DNA of 64,000 nucleotides from Streptomyces curacoi (GTDB lineage: Bacteria; Actinomycetota; Actinomycetes; Streptomycetales; Streptomycetaceae). Each line of letters starts with the position of its first letter. The stretch's first letter is position 1. Location: assembly GCF_001513975.1 (NCBI RefSeq), contig NZ_KQ947987.1:62001-126000 (forward strand), given 5' to 3'. Below are positions 17,718 through 27,150 of this stretch, piece by piece. Both the position numbers and the translations under genes were made by a program. Under the pieces are notes generated by a model. The model was not told the DNA's origin. It was given only the letters and a program-made list of their open reading frames with translations, and did no database searches.

Positions 17718-19265
17718 TCAGCCGGCCATGGGACCCGCCGTCCCGGCGAGGGCTTCCAGGTCGCTCTTGCGGACCCGGATCACCAACCATGCGGAGGCCA
17801 GGGCGAGTACGGCCATCGCGGTGGCCGCCACGAAGCCCATCGAGATGCCCTGGGTGAGCACTTCGTGACCCCAGGGGCCGGGCAGTTGCTGGGTCTTGGC
17901 GAACTCCGCCTTCTGCTCGGCCGACCCCTCCGCCATGAACTTCGGCACCTGCTTCTCCGCCTCGTCCCTGCTGGCCGAGCCGAACACCGTCGTCAGGATG
18001 GACAGGCCGAGCGAACCGCCCACCTGTTGCGTGACGTTGAGCAGCCCGGACGCGGCACCGGCCTCGTGCTGGGCGACACCGGAAACCGCGGTGATCGTCA
18101 GCGTCACGAAGTTCAGACCCATGCCGAAGCCGAACAGCAGCATCGGCCCGAGCACTCCGCCGGCATACGAGCTGTCGGCGCTGATGAGGGTCTGCCAGGC
18201 CAGCCCGACCGCCACCAGGGCCGAGCCCACGAGCATGAACGGCTTGGGCCCGAGCACCGGCAGAAAACGCTGCGACAGGCCCGCGCCGAGCGCGATCACG
18301 ACCGTCACGGGCAGAAAGGCGAGACCGGCCTCGATCGGGCTGTACTGCAGCACGTTCTGCACGAAGAGCACGATGTAGAAGAACATGCCGAACATCGCCG
18401 CGGCCAGGCTGAGCATGATCACATACGTGCCCGAGCGGTTGCGGTCGGCGAACATCCGGAGCGGGGTGATGGGCTCCTTGGCCCGCGACTCGATGAACGC
18501 GAAGGCCAGCAGCAGGACCACCGCGGCGACGAAGGAGCCGATGGTCAGGCTGTCCCGCCAGCCCTCGTCCGCCGCGCGGATGAAGCCGTAGACCAGGGAC
18601 GCCATGCCCGCGGTCGAGGTGAGTGCGCCCGCTATGTCGAAGCGGCCGGTGTGCCGTTCGGACTCGCTGATGTACAGCGGCGTGAGTACGGCGATCACGA
18701 TGCCGATCGGCACGTTGACGAAGAGCACCCACCGCCAGTCGAGCCACTCGGTGAGCATGCCGCCCGCGAGCAGACCGATGGCACCACCGCCCGCGGAGAC
18801 GGCGGCGAAGACACCGAACGCGCGGTTGCGCTCCGGGCCTTCGGGGAACGTGGTGGTGATGAGAGCCAGGGAAGTGGGCGAGGCGATCGCGCCCCCCACG
18901 CCCTGGAGTACGCGTGCGGCCAGCAACTGCCAGGGTTCCTGGGCGAGTCCGCCCAGCAGCGAGGCGAGCGTGAACAACAGGATGCCGGTCATGAAGACCC
19001 GGCGGCGGCCCAGGATGTCACCGGCGCGGCCGCCGAGAAGCAGCAGACCGCCGAAGGTGAGTGTGTAGGCGCTGACGACCCAGGTGAGGTCGGTGGTGCT
19101 GAACTTGAGCGCGTCTTGAATGTGCGGAAGCGCGATGTTCACAATCGTCGCGTCGAGTACCACCATGAGTTGGCAGGCCGCGATGACGGTGAGCGCGATG
19201 CCGGGACGCCCTTCCCGGCGGGCCGCACCTGGTTTCTGGTCCTTGATCAACTGAGAGGTTGTCAC
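17718..19265 (-). CDS. MFS drug:proton antiporter, DHA2 (14-TMS, EmrB/QacA) family
   Basis: A 515-aa membrane transporter with about 14 hydrophobic segments. DHA2 signatures are present: motif D1 LDATIVNIALPHIQDAL, motif A-like LLLGGRAGDILGRRRVF, and motif C with GGAIGLLAGGMLTEWLDWRW. It probably exports a toxic or secondary metabolite. It is divergent from a TetR gene, and two identical-type operators lie in the 184-bp gap, so TetR repression relieved by the substrate is the expected circuit. GTG 19265 is preceded by GGGGGA. Confidence 0.93.
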   Translation of the reverse strand: MTTSQLIKDQKPGAARREGRPGIALTVIAACQLMVVLDATIVNIALPHIQDALKFSTTDLTWVVSAYTLTFGGLLLLGGRAGDILGRRRVFMTGILLFTLASLLGGLAQEPWQLLAARVLQGVGGAIASPTSLALITTTFPEGPERNRAFGVFAAVSAGGGAIGLLAGGMLTEWLDWRWVLFVNVPIGIVIAVLTPLYISESERHTGRFDIAGALTSTAGMASLVYGFIRAADEGWRDSLTIGSFVAAVVLLLAFAFIESRAKEPITPLRMFADRNRSGTYVIMLSLAAAMFGMFFYIVLFVQNVLQYSPIEAGLAFLPVTVVIALGAGLSQRFLPVLGPKPFMLVGSALVAVGLAWQTLISADSSYAGGVLGPMLLFGFGMGLNFVTLTITAVSGVAQHEAGAASGLLNVTQQVGGSLGLSILTTVFGSASRDEAEKQVPKFMAEGSAEQKAEFAKTQQLPGPWGHEVLTQGISMGFVAATAMAVLALASAWLVIRVRKSDLEALAGTAGPMAG

Positions 19266-19288
19266 TATGGGTCCCCCACAAGAGCGTT

Positions 19289-19308
19289 AGTGAACGCTCG
19301 CGTTCACT
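19289..19308. promoter_or_regulatory. TetR operator 1
   Basis: A 20-bp inverted repeat AGTGAACGC-TC-GCGTTCACT, 24 bp upstream of the MFS start, where it can block the MFS promoter or early elongation. Confidence 0.85.
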
Positions 19309-19336
19309 GTCGCGTCAACCGTAGTGAGTCCCCGCT

Positions 19337-19356
19337 AGTGAACGCAAGCGTTCACT
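19337..19356. promoter_or_regulatory. TetR operator 2
   Basis: A second 20-bp inverted repeat AGTGAACGC-AA-GCGTTCACT, differing from operator 1 only in the two central bases. Its centre is 48 bp from the first. It lies 93 bp upstream of the tetR start, so it likely gives autoregulation. Confidence 0.85.
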
Positions 19357-19449
19357 GACGTCCGCACCCCGCGGTGTGTCCCCCTAGTTGCCGCGTGGTG
19401 CTCCCGCATCCCCGCACCCCCGCTTCCCTTGTCAGTTGGAGACGCTCAG

Positions 19450-20073
19450 ATGGTTACCTCGCGCTGGAAGGCCGCCTCCGCTCAGACGGCCTCCCCCCGC
19501 CGGCGCGGCGCAGTGCTCGAACGTGCGATCCTCGATGCCGCGCTGGAGCAGCTCAGTACGGTCGGCTGGAACGGCCTCACCATGGAGGGCGTCGCCGCCG
19601 GTGCCCAGACCGGCAAGGCGGCCGTCTATCGTCGCTGGCCGTCCAAGGAGGACCTCGTCGCCGAGGCGTTGCGGGCCGGACTGCCGCGCTTCGAGTCGGC
19701 TCCCGACCTGGGAAGCGTGCGCGAGGATCTGCTCGCGCTGTGCCGCCAGGCGCGGGAGGCGATGTATTCACGCCCCGGTTTCGCGCTGCGGTCGGTCATT
19801 CACGAATGCGACACCATCCAGGCCGAACGCTTTCATGGTGTGATCTTCGAGGGGGTCGTCGAGCCGACCATCAAGTTGCTCCGGGAGGTCATCACCCGCG
19901 GAATTGAGCGGGGAGAGGTGCGGGGCGATGCGGCGAACGGCTATGTCTTCGACGTCATTCCGGCGATGATGATGTACCGATCAAAGATGTGCGCGAGCGA
20001 ATGGGATGATCGGGACCTTGAGGAGATGATCGACCAGCTGATGGTTCCCCTGCTCCGTCCGACGGGCGTCTGA
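19450..20073 (+). CDS. TetR-family transcriptional regulator
   Basis: A 207-aa TetR protein. The N-terminal HTH is [38 protein letters not shown] and [12 protein letters not shown]; the C-terminal ligand domain is of the TetR_C_16/33 type (about residues 95-200). ATG 19450 is chosen over TTG 19429 because GGAG lies eight bases upstream of the ATG. It is divergent from the MFS pump with two perfect operators between them, so it very probably represses the pump and itself. Confidence 0.9.
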   Translation: MVTSRWKAASAQTASPRRRGAVLERAILDAALEQLSTVGWNGLTMEGVAAGAQTGKAAVYRRWPSKEDLVAEALRAGLPRFESAPDLGSVREDLLALCRQAREAMYSRPGFALRSVIHECDTIQAERFHGVIFEGVVEPTIKLLREVITRGIERGEVRGDAANGYVFDVIPAMMMYRSKMCASEWDDRDLEEMIDQLMVPLLRPTGV

Positions 20074-20155
20074 GCGGTCCCCGTACGAGCCTGGAGGTTG
20101 CTTCGGTGAACCAGGGTGTCGAAGCGGGTTCCGGGCGGCGTACGCTAAGGGCGCC

Positions 20156-20857
20156 ATGCCGTACCAGCCACCCACTCACACCGTCGAGCGCTCCCTTCGA
20201 GCCACGACCGGAGCGAAGATCATTGCCGGTGTCGACGAGGTGGGGCGCGGCGCGTGGGCCGGCCCCGTCACCGTCTGTGCGGCGATCACCGGACTGCGTC
20301 GGCCCCCCGAAGGGCTCACCGACTCCAAGCTGCTCACCGTCAAACGGCGCACAGAGCTCGCCGAGGAGTTGCGCAAGTGGGTGACGTCGTACGCCCTCGG
20401 GCACGCCTCTCCGGAGGAGATCGACGGGCTGGGGATGACGGCCGCCCTGCGGCTCGCCGCGGTGCGTGCCCTGGAGGCCCTGCCGGTCCGCCCCGAAGCG
20501 GTGATCCTCGACGGAAAGCACAACTATCTCGGGGATCCCTGGAAGGTCCGCACGGTGATCAAGGGCGACCAGTCGTGCGTGGCGGTCGCGGCGGCCTCGG
20601 TGATCGCCAAGGTTCAGCGCGACAAAATGATGGCCGAACTGGGTATCGACCATGCAGACTTCGGTTTTGCGGACAACGCCGGGTATCCGTCGCCCGTGCA
20701 CAAGGCCGCACTGGCGGAGCGGGGACCCACCCCGTACCACCGGTTGTCGTGGGCGTATCTTGATGCGCTGCCCCAGTGGCGGCACCTCAAGAAGGTCCGC
20801 AGCTGGGTGGAAGGAAGCGTTCCGGTGATCGAGGGGCAGCTCGGCTTCGATTTCTGA
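20156..20857 (+). CDS. rnhB: Ribonuclease HII
   Basis: A 233-aa RNase HII that cuts the RNA strand of RNA-DNA hybrids and single misincorporated ribonucleotides. The DEDD active site is seen as [14 protein letters not shown] (Asp, Glu), [10 protein letters not shown] (Asp) and the [12 protein letters not shown] helix. ATG 20156 is preceded by AAGGGC. It follows tetR by 82 bp but has no obvious functional link to it. Confidence 0.95.
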   Translation: MPYQPPTHTVERSLRATTGAKIIAGVDEVGRGAWAGPVTVCAAITGLRRPPEGLTDSKLLTVKRRTELAEELRKWVTSYALGHASPEEIDGLGMTAALRLAAVRALEALPVRPEAVILDGKHNYLGDPWKVRTVIKGDQSCVAVAAASVIAKVQRDKMMAELGIDHADFGFADNAGYPSPVHKAALAERGPTPYHRLSWAYLDALPQWRHLKKVRSWVEGSVPVIEGQLGFDF

Positions 20858-20925
20858 CGATTCCGCTCGCACTTGTGTGCCACCCGCCGACGCGAGCCGT
20901 ACCAGCGTTTGATAAATATCAGCTC

Positions 20926-21567
20926 ATGCCTCTCATTCCCGAGGAGCCTCAGATTCACGAGAGTGCCCAGGGTCCCCGCGCCACTCCGGCCAGCGGCCGC
21001 ACCGCGCCGACCCCCCGCCCCGTACCCGGCCCCCGCCCCGCGGCTCCGTCGCGTCCCGGTCGACCCGGTCCCCAGCGGCCGACGCCGCCGGTGCAACGCA
21101 CGCCGCGGGACGTGGCCGTGGCCAAGCCCGCGCCGTCGGGCCCGGCTGCCCCTGCGGCCTCCACTCCGGCTGCGGCGACTCCGCAGATCCAGCTGGTCCC
21201 GGCCTCGCCGGACGGTGCGCTCGACGCCGCCGAGGAAGCCGTCGACCTGCTCCTGGAGTCGGGTCGCGCCCCCGGTGACGTGCTGGTGATCACCACGGGC
21301 GAGCAGCACCCGTGGGCCGCCCACGAGCTGTCCTTCGGCGAAGCGTCCTACTGGGCGCAGCACGACGCGGGCGACGACGTGTTCTACGCCGACGCGTCCG
21401 TGGCCGAGCGTGCCGCCGCGCGACCCGTGATCGTCGTTGCCGTCAACGGCGGCCCCGACACCGCTGCGGCCGACGCCCTGCCACTGGCCCTCAGCCGGGC
21501 CGGCGCCCTGCTGATCGTGTGCGGAGACCCGCAGCGGATCAACTCGGTGCTCGGCGCCGGCGTCTGA
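20926..21567 (+). CDS. Conserved hypothetical protein with proline-rich N-terminus
   Basis: A 213-aa protein. The first 95 residues are Pro/Ala/Arg-rich and probably disordered. Residues 100-213 form a compact alpha/beta region (DAAEEAVDLLLESGRAPGDV, LVITTGEQHPWAAHELSFGE, PVIVVAVNGG, ALLIVCGDPQRINSVLGAGV). No catalytic motif is recognised; the fold could resemble the C-terminal part of a helicase-like or Rossmann domain. ATG 20926 is chosen because upstream codons overlap rnhB. Position next to rnhB is conserved in Streptomyces as far as I recall. Function unknown. Confidence 0.7.
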   Translation: MPLIPEEPQIHESAQGPRATPASGRTAPTPRPVPGPRPAAPSRPGRPGPQRPTPPVQRTPRDVAVAKPAPSGPAAPAASTPAAATPQIQLVPASPDGALDAAEEAVDLLLESGRAPGDVLVITTGEQHPWAAHELSFGEASYWAQHDAGDDVFYADASVAERAAARPVIVVAVNGGPDTAAADALPLALSRAGALLIVCGDPQRINSVLGAGV

Positions 21568-21700
21568 GCCGGTTCCGGCTCGCCGGGGGACACTCCGCGG
21601 GACACCGGGGGACAGGACGCCGCTGCGGCGGCGTCTGCACGGCCGGGCTTCGCCGATGTTGCCAGGCTGCGGGCCTGGCTCAGCCGGGCCTTCGGCGTGC

Positions 21701-21804
21701 GCGGACGAGTGGGGAGCTCGCCGTCCGTGGACGAGAGGGAGGTTCGCCGTCTGTGGACGAGTGGGAGGTTCGCCGTCTGTGGACGAGCGGGGAGTTCGCC
21801 GAGC
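21701..21804. repeat. 26-bp tandem repeat, four copies
   Basis: Four contiguous units of 26 bp, each of the form G(T/C)GGACGAG-GGGAG-TCGCCG, start at 21701, 21727, 21753 and 21779. Copies 2 and 3 differ at a single base. The unit length is not a multiple of three, so this is not a coding repeat. The remaining gap 21568-21700 and 21805-22078 shows no gene. Confidence 0.85.
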
Positions 21805-22078
21805 GCAGGCCACCGTCGGTTCGGGACTTGGACTCATGCCGTACGGCTGAGTCGTCGTGGGGGCTCCAGACGCGCGGGCAGGCCAGTTCGCCGGGTGCAT
21901 GACGCTGCGACGGGCCCGGGCGGGAGTTCTCGAATCGGTTCACCGAGTCAGCTGAGCGGACCCGTCGGGCGGCCGCTCGGCGACGCTCGGGGCGACCTGG
22001 TCGTCGCATTGCGGGCGTCGTATCGCGTCGGCCCTACAGCGCGCTCGTGCCGCTGGTCGAGAACTCCCGCCGGAGTCC

Positions 22079-22714
22079 TCAGCGAGCCGCCGCGCGTCGC
22101 AGCACCTCCGAGGCCGCGCCGCCGGTGCGGGGCGCCGGGAGCGGTGACTCGGAGGTGGCGAAGGGCTCCGGCGGCGAGTCGGCGTTGGGACGGCGGCCGC
22201 CGCGCCCCTCGCCGAGGACCTGCCAGCCATCACGGGTCAGCGTGATGTACGCCCCGCAGCGCAGACCGTGCAGAGTGCACGCGTCACGCAGACCCCACAT
22301 CCACGCGCCGTCCTCCTCCGTCCAACGGGCGTCGCCCTCACGGCAGTAGAGCAGCACAGCGGTGCGCACAGGGGTGCGGCGCCGTAGATCGTGCGGGATG
22401 ACCCGGCGCAACTGGGCGAGCAGCGCGTTGCGGAACATCCAGCCGTCGGCCGGGGCCGGACGACGGGTGAATGAGGCGCTCGCACGCAGCCTCTCGTCCG
22501 GGTCGAGTACGGCCACGATCGCGGTCGCCGGTCTGGGGCGGTGCCGTGAGTGCAGACCGCTGACGACCTCGCGGGGGTTGCGCAGCAGGGGGATGCCCGC
22601 GGCGGCCCACTCCGCGGGTTCGAGCATGCGGGCCAGAGGGTTGGCGGATGCGGCGGACAGGTCGGCTGACGTCGACATGGATGCCGCGGAGGACGGAGCG
22701 AATCCGAAGGTCAC
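22079..22714 (-). CDS. Conserved hypothetical protein
   Basis: A 211-aa protein between two well-known genes. It has an (alpha/beta)-like core: AIVAVLDPDERLRASASFTR, GWMFRNALLAQLRRVIP, RTAVLLYCREGDARWTEEDG, WGLRDACTLHGLRCGAYI and LTRDGWQVLG, then a disordered tail. No motif identifies a function. GTG 22714 has GGGAGG only three bases upstream; ATG at residue 13 is a possible alternative. It lies 256 bp downstream of the RecQ gene on the same strand. Confidence 0.65.
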   Translation of the reverse strand: MTFGFAPSSAASMSTSADLSAASANPLARMLEPAEWAAAGIPLLRNPREVVSGLHSRHRPRPATAIVAVLDPDERLRASASFTRRPAPADGWMFRNALLAQLRRVIPHDLRRRTPVRTAVLLYCREGDARWTEEDGAWMWGLRDACTLHGLRCGAYITLTRDGWQVLGEGRGGRRPNADSPPEPFATSESPLPAPRTGGAASEVLRRAAAR

Positions 22715-22970
22715 GGTCCTCCCTTCGGCTACGCGCCCACACTGCGGGCGAGGTCGGATTCGGGGGAGCGCGCACCGCAGCAGAGCCCTACCGGATCACG
22801 GACGAGCCGTGCGGGGAGCGGACTTCAATTCTTCCTGTCGAACTTGAATGCGGCAACGAGCAATTGGGACCACCGACCGATATCTGATGGTGCGCGGGTT
22901 ATATCCCTACCCCGAGCGTCACTGCGCGACGCACGGGTTGACCGTGCATCACGGGCCGCGTCGGCCGCGA

Positions 22971-25136
22971 TCACCCCTGCACGGCCAGGACCAATGGCAT
23001 CACCGCATGTGCACCGGCACGTCGGAGCATGCGTGCCGCGACCGCCAGCGTCCAACCGGTCTCGGTGAAGTCGTCCACCAGAAGCACGGGTCCTGGGGTC
23101 TCCGCGAGAGCCGAGGCGAGGGCGGGCGGCACGCTCAGCGCGCCGTCGAGCGCCTTCAGGCGCTGGGCGCTGTTGCTCCGCGAGGCCTGTGGTGCCTCCC
23201 CGTTGTACTCCAGGGAACCCAGTAGCGGGAGTCTGCCGACCTCCGCGATGCGCGCGCCCAGTGAGTGGATCAGTTGCGGACGGGTGCGTGAAGCGACCGT
23301 GACCACACCGACAGGGCGCGGTGGCGCGTCCTGGGCGCCGGAGGCCCAGCCGCTCGGGCCCTTGGCCCAGTCGACCAGTACGCCCACGACAGCCTTGGCC
23401 ACGTCGTCGGGCACGGGCCCGTCCGGGGCGTGGGGCGCGAGCATCGGACGCAGCCGGTTGCCCCAGCCGATGTCCGACAGCCGCCCCAACGCCCGCCCCG
23501 ATGCGGCTTGTTCACCGGCCGGGATGCGTCCCTTGAGCTCGACACCGATCGCCGGAAGCCCGGTCGGCCACATACGGCGCGGCTCCACTTCCACTCCCGC
23601 CCGGCCGAGGTCGACGCGGGCGGCGTCCAGCGCGGCCGTCGACGTGTCGGCGGTGAACCGGGCCCCCGCGCAGTTGTCGCAGCGACCGCAGGGCTTGGCA
23701 CCCTCGTCGTCCAGCTGACGCTGCAGGAACTCCATCCGGCAGCCCGTCGTCGAGGCGTACTCGCGCATCGCCTGCTGCTCGGCCTTGCGCTGCCGGGCGA
23801 CCCAGTCGTACCGCTCGGTCTCGTACGTCCACGGCTGCCCGGTCGCGATCCAGCCGCCCTTGACCCGGCGCACGGCGCCGTCCACATCGAGGACCTTGAG
23901 CATGGTTTCCAGGCGCGAGCGGCGCAGCTCCACCAAGGGCTCCAGCGCCGGCAGCGACAGCGGCCTGTCCGCGCGCGCGAGGACGTCGAGGGTGCGGCGC
24001 ACCAGGTCCTCCGAGGGGAAGGCCAGTGAGGCGAAGTACTGCCAGATGGCCTCGTCCTCCTGGCCAGGAAGGAGGAGCACCTCGGCGTGCTCGACGCCGC
24101 GGCCGGCGCGGCCGACCTGCTGGTAGTAGGCGATGGGGGAGGAGGGCGAGCCGAGGTGCACCACGAAGCCAAGGTCGGGCTTGTCGAACCCCATGCCGAG
24201 CGCGGACGTGGCGACCAGGGCCTTGACCTTGTTGCCCAGCAGGTCGTCCTCGGCCTGCTGACGGTCGGCGTTCTCCGTCTTGCCGGTGTAGGAGGCGACC
24301 GCGTGTCCGCGATGCCGCAGGAAGGCCGTGACCTCCTCGGCGGCGGCCACGGTGAGTGTGTAGATGATCCCCGAGCCCGGCAGATCGTCGAGGTGGTCGG
24401 CGAGCCAGGCCATCCGGTGCGCGGCGTCCGGCAGACGCAGGACGCTCAGCCTCAGGCTGTCCCGGTCCAGTGGACCGCGCAGCACCAGGGCGTCCGATGT
24501 GCTCCCGGTGCCGAGTTGTTCGGCGACATCGGCGGTCACGCGCGCGTTGGCGGTGGCGGTCGTCGCGAGGACGGGCACTCCCGGCGGGAGATCGGACAGC
24601 ATGGTGCGCAGCCGTCGGTAGTCCGGCCGGAAGTCGTGGCCCCAGTCCGAGATACAGTGCGCCTCGTCGACCACGAGCAGGCCGGTCGCCGCGGCCAGCT
24701 TGGGCAGCACCTGGTCGCGGAAGTCCGGGTTGTTGAGGCGTTCGGGGGAGACCAGCAGAACGTCGACGTCGCCCGCGGCGATCTCGTGCTGAATCGTCTC
24801 CCACTCCTCGGTGTTGGAGGAGTTAATGGTTCGGGCGTGGATGCCGGCCCGGGCCGCAGCCTCGACCTGGTTGCGCATCAGTGCGAGCAACGGGGAGACG
24901 ATCACCGTGGGGCCGCTGCCGCGGGCGCGCAGCAGGGACGTGGCCACGAAGTAGACCGCGGACTTGCCCCAGCCCGTGCGCTGCACGACCAGAGCACGGC
25001 GTCTGTCGGCGACGAGTGCCTCGATCGCCCGCCACTGGTCCTCGCGCAGCCGGGCCCCTCCCGTGGCGTCCCCGACGAGACGGGCGAGGACCGCGTCGGC
25101 GGCCGCCCGGAGATCCGCGTTGCTCGTGTGCTCCAT
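22971..25136 (-). CDS. RecQ-family DNA helicase with a C-terminal phosphoribosyltransferase-like domain
   Basis: A 721-aa protein. The helicase core has Walker A TGWGKS ([12 protein letters not shown]), motif II VDEAHC and motif [12 protein letters not shown] RecQ-type zinc site follows (CRMEFL...CGRCDNC). The last ~115 residues add [20 protein letters not shown], then [26 protein letters not shown], which is a typical PRPP-binding loop of type I phosphoribosyltransferases. That fusion is unusual for RecQ and may link DNA repair to nucleotide metabolites or use the fold structurally. ATG 25136 is chosen; a TTG lies four codons earlier. No strong ribosome site is visible. Confidence 0.88.
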   Translation of the reverse strand: MEHTSNADLRAAADAVLARLVGDATGGARLREDQWRAIEALVADRRRALVVQRTGWGKSAVYFVATSLLRARGSGPTVIVSPLLALMRNQVEAAARAGIHARTINSSNTEEWETIQHEIAAGDVDVLLVSPERLNNPDFRDQVLPKLAAATGLLVVDEAHCISDWGHDFRPDYRRLRTMLSDLPPGVPVLATTATANARVTADVAEQLGTGSTSDALVLRGPLDRDSLRLSVLRLPDAAHRMAWLADHLDDLPGSGIIYTLTVAAAEEVTAFLRHRGHAVASYTGKTENADRQQAEDDLLGNKVKALVATSALGMGFDKPDLGFVVHLGSPSSPIAYYQQVGRAGRGVEHAEVLLLPGQEDEAIWQYFASLAFPSEDLVRRTLDVLARADRPLSLPALEPLVELRRSRLETMLKVLDVDGAVRRVKGGWIATGQPWTYETERYDWVARQRKAEQQAMREYASTTGCRMEFLQRQLDDEGAKPCGRCDNCAGARFTADTSTAALDAARVDLGRAGVEVEPRRMWPTGLPAIGVELKGRIPAGEQAASGRALGRLSDIGWGNRLRPMLAPHAPDGPVPDDVAKAVVGVLVDWAKGPSGWASGAQDAPPRPVGVVTVASRTRPQLIHSLGARIAEVGRLPLLGSLEYNGEAPQASRSNSAQRLKALDGALSVPPALASALAETPGPVLLVDDFTETGWTLAVAARMLRRAGAHAVMPLVLAVQG

Positions 25137-25404
25137 GAGTCCATACAACAGGACGGCACTGACATCCGGGGGCCGGGTGGGGTCGAGGCTCTGACCGGCG
25201 GTGGCTCTGACGGGAGGTGGCCCTGGCGAGCAAAAGTCCGGAGTACCAGTCCCCGCGTGACGGTGTCGCTGCCGGACCTGCCGGGCCCAGCTCGACCCGG
25301 GAGGAAAGGAGATCGACCCTCGCCAGCCCCCGAGTTGTCGTGTCCCTGGTCGGACTTATCCACAGGTCAAAGCGGAACCTCGCGATCCGCGAGATCGTCG
25401 GCGC

Positions 25405-27150
25405 ATGACGAACCACGAAACGACCGGATCGCCCGAGAACGACGACACCGCGGGCAGCGAGCAGCACCTCGCCCCCGGGGCAACCGACCCGAACGACGCC
25501 CCTGAGGTACATAACGACGCCCCTGACGTACATGACATGCGGGGTGAGCAGGCCGAGAACCGAGGATGCCCGCAACACCCCGACCCACGCGACAGCACCA
25601 CGCACGTAGGGCACCCGCCCGAGCACCAGGTCACCCTGCGCACCCCGGCCGAACTGGCCGACGCCCTGCCGTATCTCCTCGGGTACCGCCCGGAGGACAG
25701 CATCGTGCTCGTCGCCCTGCACGACAGGGATGGCCGCGGCCGCTTCGGCGGCCGGGCACGGCTCGGTATTCCCGCGAGTGCGGCCGACTGGGACTCCGCA
25801 GCCGGGCAGCTGGCCCACGGACTGGTGACGGGCAGCGAGCGCAGGGGAGCCCGGCCCGAGCAGATGGTCGCCTTCCTCTGCCAGGAACCGGCGAAGGGCG
25901 AGACAGGCCTACAAGTCATGGAACGCCTGCGCCCCCTGGCTCAGAAGATGCGCGTGGCGTGCGGAAGCCTGGACGTGCCGGTGATCGAGGCCCTGTGCAT
26001 CTCGGAGGGCCGCTTCTGGTCGTACTGCTGCGACAGGGAAGAGTGCTGCCCGCCCGAGGGCCGACCGATGGGCCTGCCCGGTACGTCCGTGCTGGCTGCC
26101 GCGGCCACCTATGCCGGACTTCAGGTGCGCGGCACACTGCGCGAGTTGCGGGCCAGGCTGCTCCCCTGGGAGACCGCCGCCGCTCTGGAGCAGGAGATTG
26201 CCCTGGACACCGTCGGCATGGCGCTGGTCCCGAGGATCCTCGACGACGCGACCCGCGAGGGCGTGGCAGCGGAGACGCTGGAGCTGGCCGAACGGCTCAT
26301 GAGCCGGTTCGCCGCGGCCCCGCCCGTGTCCGGGACGCTCACCGCGGATCTCCGCGACGACGAACTGCTCGGACATGACGAAGCCGCCAGACTCATTCTG
26401 GGCCTGCAGGACCGAACGACCCGCGACTACGCGGCCGAGTGGATGGAGGGCGACGAGGCCGGCCCCGCCCTACGGCTCTGGCGAGCACTGGCCCGCCGCT
26501 GTGTCGGACCGTACAGCGAGCACGCCGCGGCACCCCTCACTCTCGCCGGCTGGGTCGCCTGGTCCACCGGCGACGATCTGGAGGCCCGAGAGGCCCTCGC
26601 CATGGCACTGGGCGCCGACTCCGACTACCTCTTCGCGCGTCTGCTGCACCAGGCCTGCAACGAGGGTCTGGACCCCGAGTCGATCCGCCGCTGCCTGCGT
26701 GCGGAGCGTGGAGAACGCGAGAGGAAGGGCGCCGGGCGGCTCGCCGAGCCGGCGGACACCGAAGTGCCGGTACGAGGCGAGGCGGTGGAGTCCGCGCAGA
26801 CGTCGGCGGCGGGTGATCGTCGCCGGTCTCGGCACCCTGAGGGTTCGGCCGGCAGGCTCCCTCGGGCCAATCGGGCCGCCGGGCGAGAGCAGGGGGCGAG
26901 CGCTTCCCGCCCGCGTACGGCGGGCGGCACGCATCCGGCTGCTCCGCGCCCGGGCGGCACGGCTCCGCGTAGCTCGAGGAGTACGCCTCCGCACAGCTCC
27001 AGGAGTACGGCGCCGCGCAGCTCCAGGACGACGGCTCCGCGTACGAAGAGTGCCGCTCCGCGCACCTCGAACAAGGCAACCGTGCGTCGGAGCGAGCCCC
27101 GACCGGGGGGCGTACGTCCCGGAAACGCGAGCACCGAGGGGGACGCGTGA
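25405..27150 (+). CDS. DUF4192 family protein with repetitive tail
   Basis: A 581-aa protein. Residues 75-440 match the DUF4192 family (VTLRTPAELADALPYLLGYRPEDSIVLVAL, RFWSYCC, DYAAEWMEGDEAG, PLTLAGWVAWSTGD, SDYLFARLL). The first 70 residues are acidic and contain two in-frame NDAP-VH repeats. The last 120 residues are basic and low-complexity with repeats of TAPRSSRS/TPPHSSRS type. DUF4192 has no established biochemical activity. The stop overlaps the GTG start of the following gene by 4 bp (GTGA), which suggests co-translation. Confidence 0.82.
   Translation: MTNHETTGSPENDDTAGSEQHLAPGATDPNDAPEVHNDAPDVHDMRGEQAENRGCPQHPDPRDSTTHVGHPPEHQVTLRTPAELADALPYLLGYRPEDSIVLVALHDRDGRGRFGGRARLGIPASAADWDSAAGQLAHGLVTGSERRGARPEQMVAFLCQEPAKGETGLQVMERLRPLAQKMRVACGSLDVPVIEALCISEGRFWSYCCDREECCPPEGRPMGLPGTSVLAAAATYAGLQVRGTLRELRARLLPWETAAALEQEIALDTVGMALVPRILDDATREGVAAETLELAERLMSRFAAAPPVSGTLTADLRDDELLGHDEAARLILGLQDRTTRDYAAEWMEGDEAGPALRLWRALARRCVGPYSEHAAAPLTLAGWVAWSTGDDLEAREALAMALGADSDYLFARLLHQACNEGLDPESIRRCLRAERGERERKGAGRLAEPADTEVPVRGEAVESAQTSAAGDRRRSRHPEGSAGRLPRANRAAGREQGASASRPRTAGGTHPAAPRPGGTAPRSSRSTPPHSSRSTAPRSSRTTAPRTKSAAPRTSNKATVRRSEPRPGGVRPGNASTEGDA

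Noticed and set aside
17442..19358. A 638-codon plus-strand ORF
   Set aside because: It is antisense to the 14-segment MFS transporter and has a His/Glu/Arg-rich artefactual composition.
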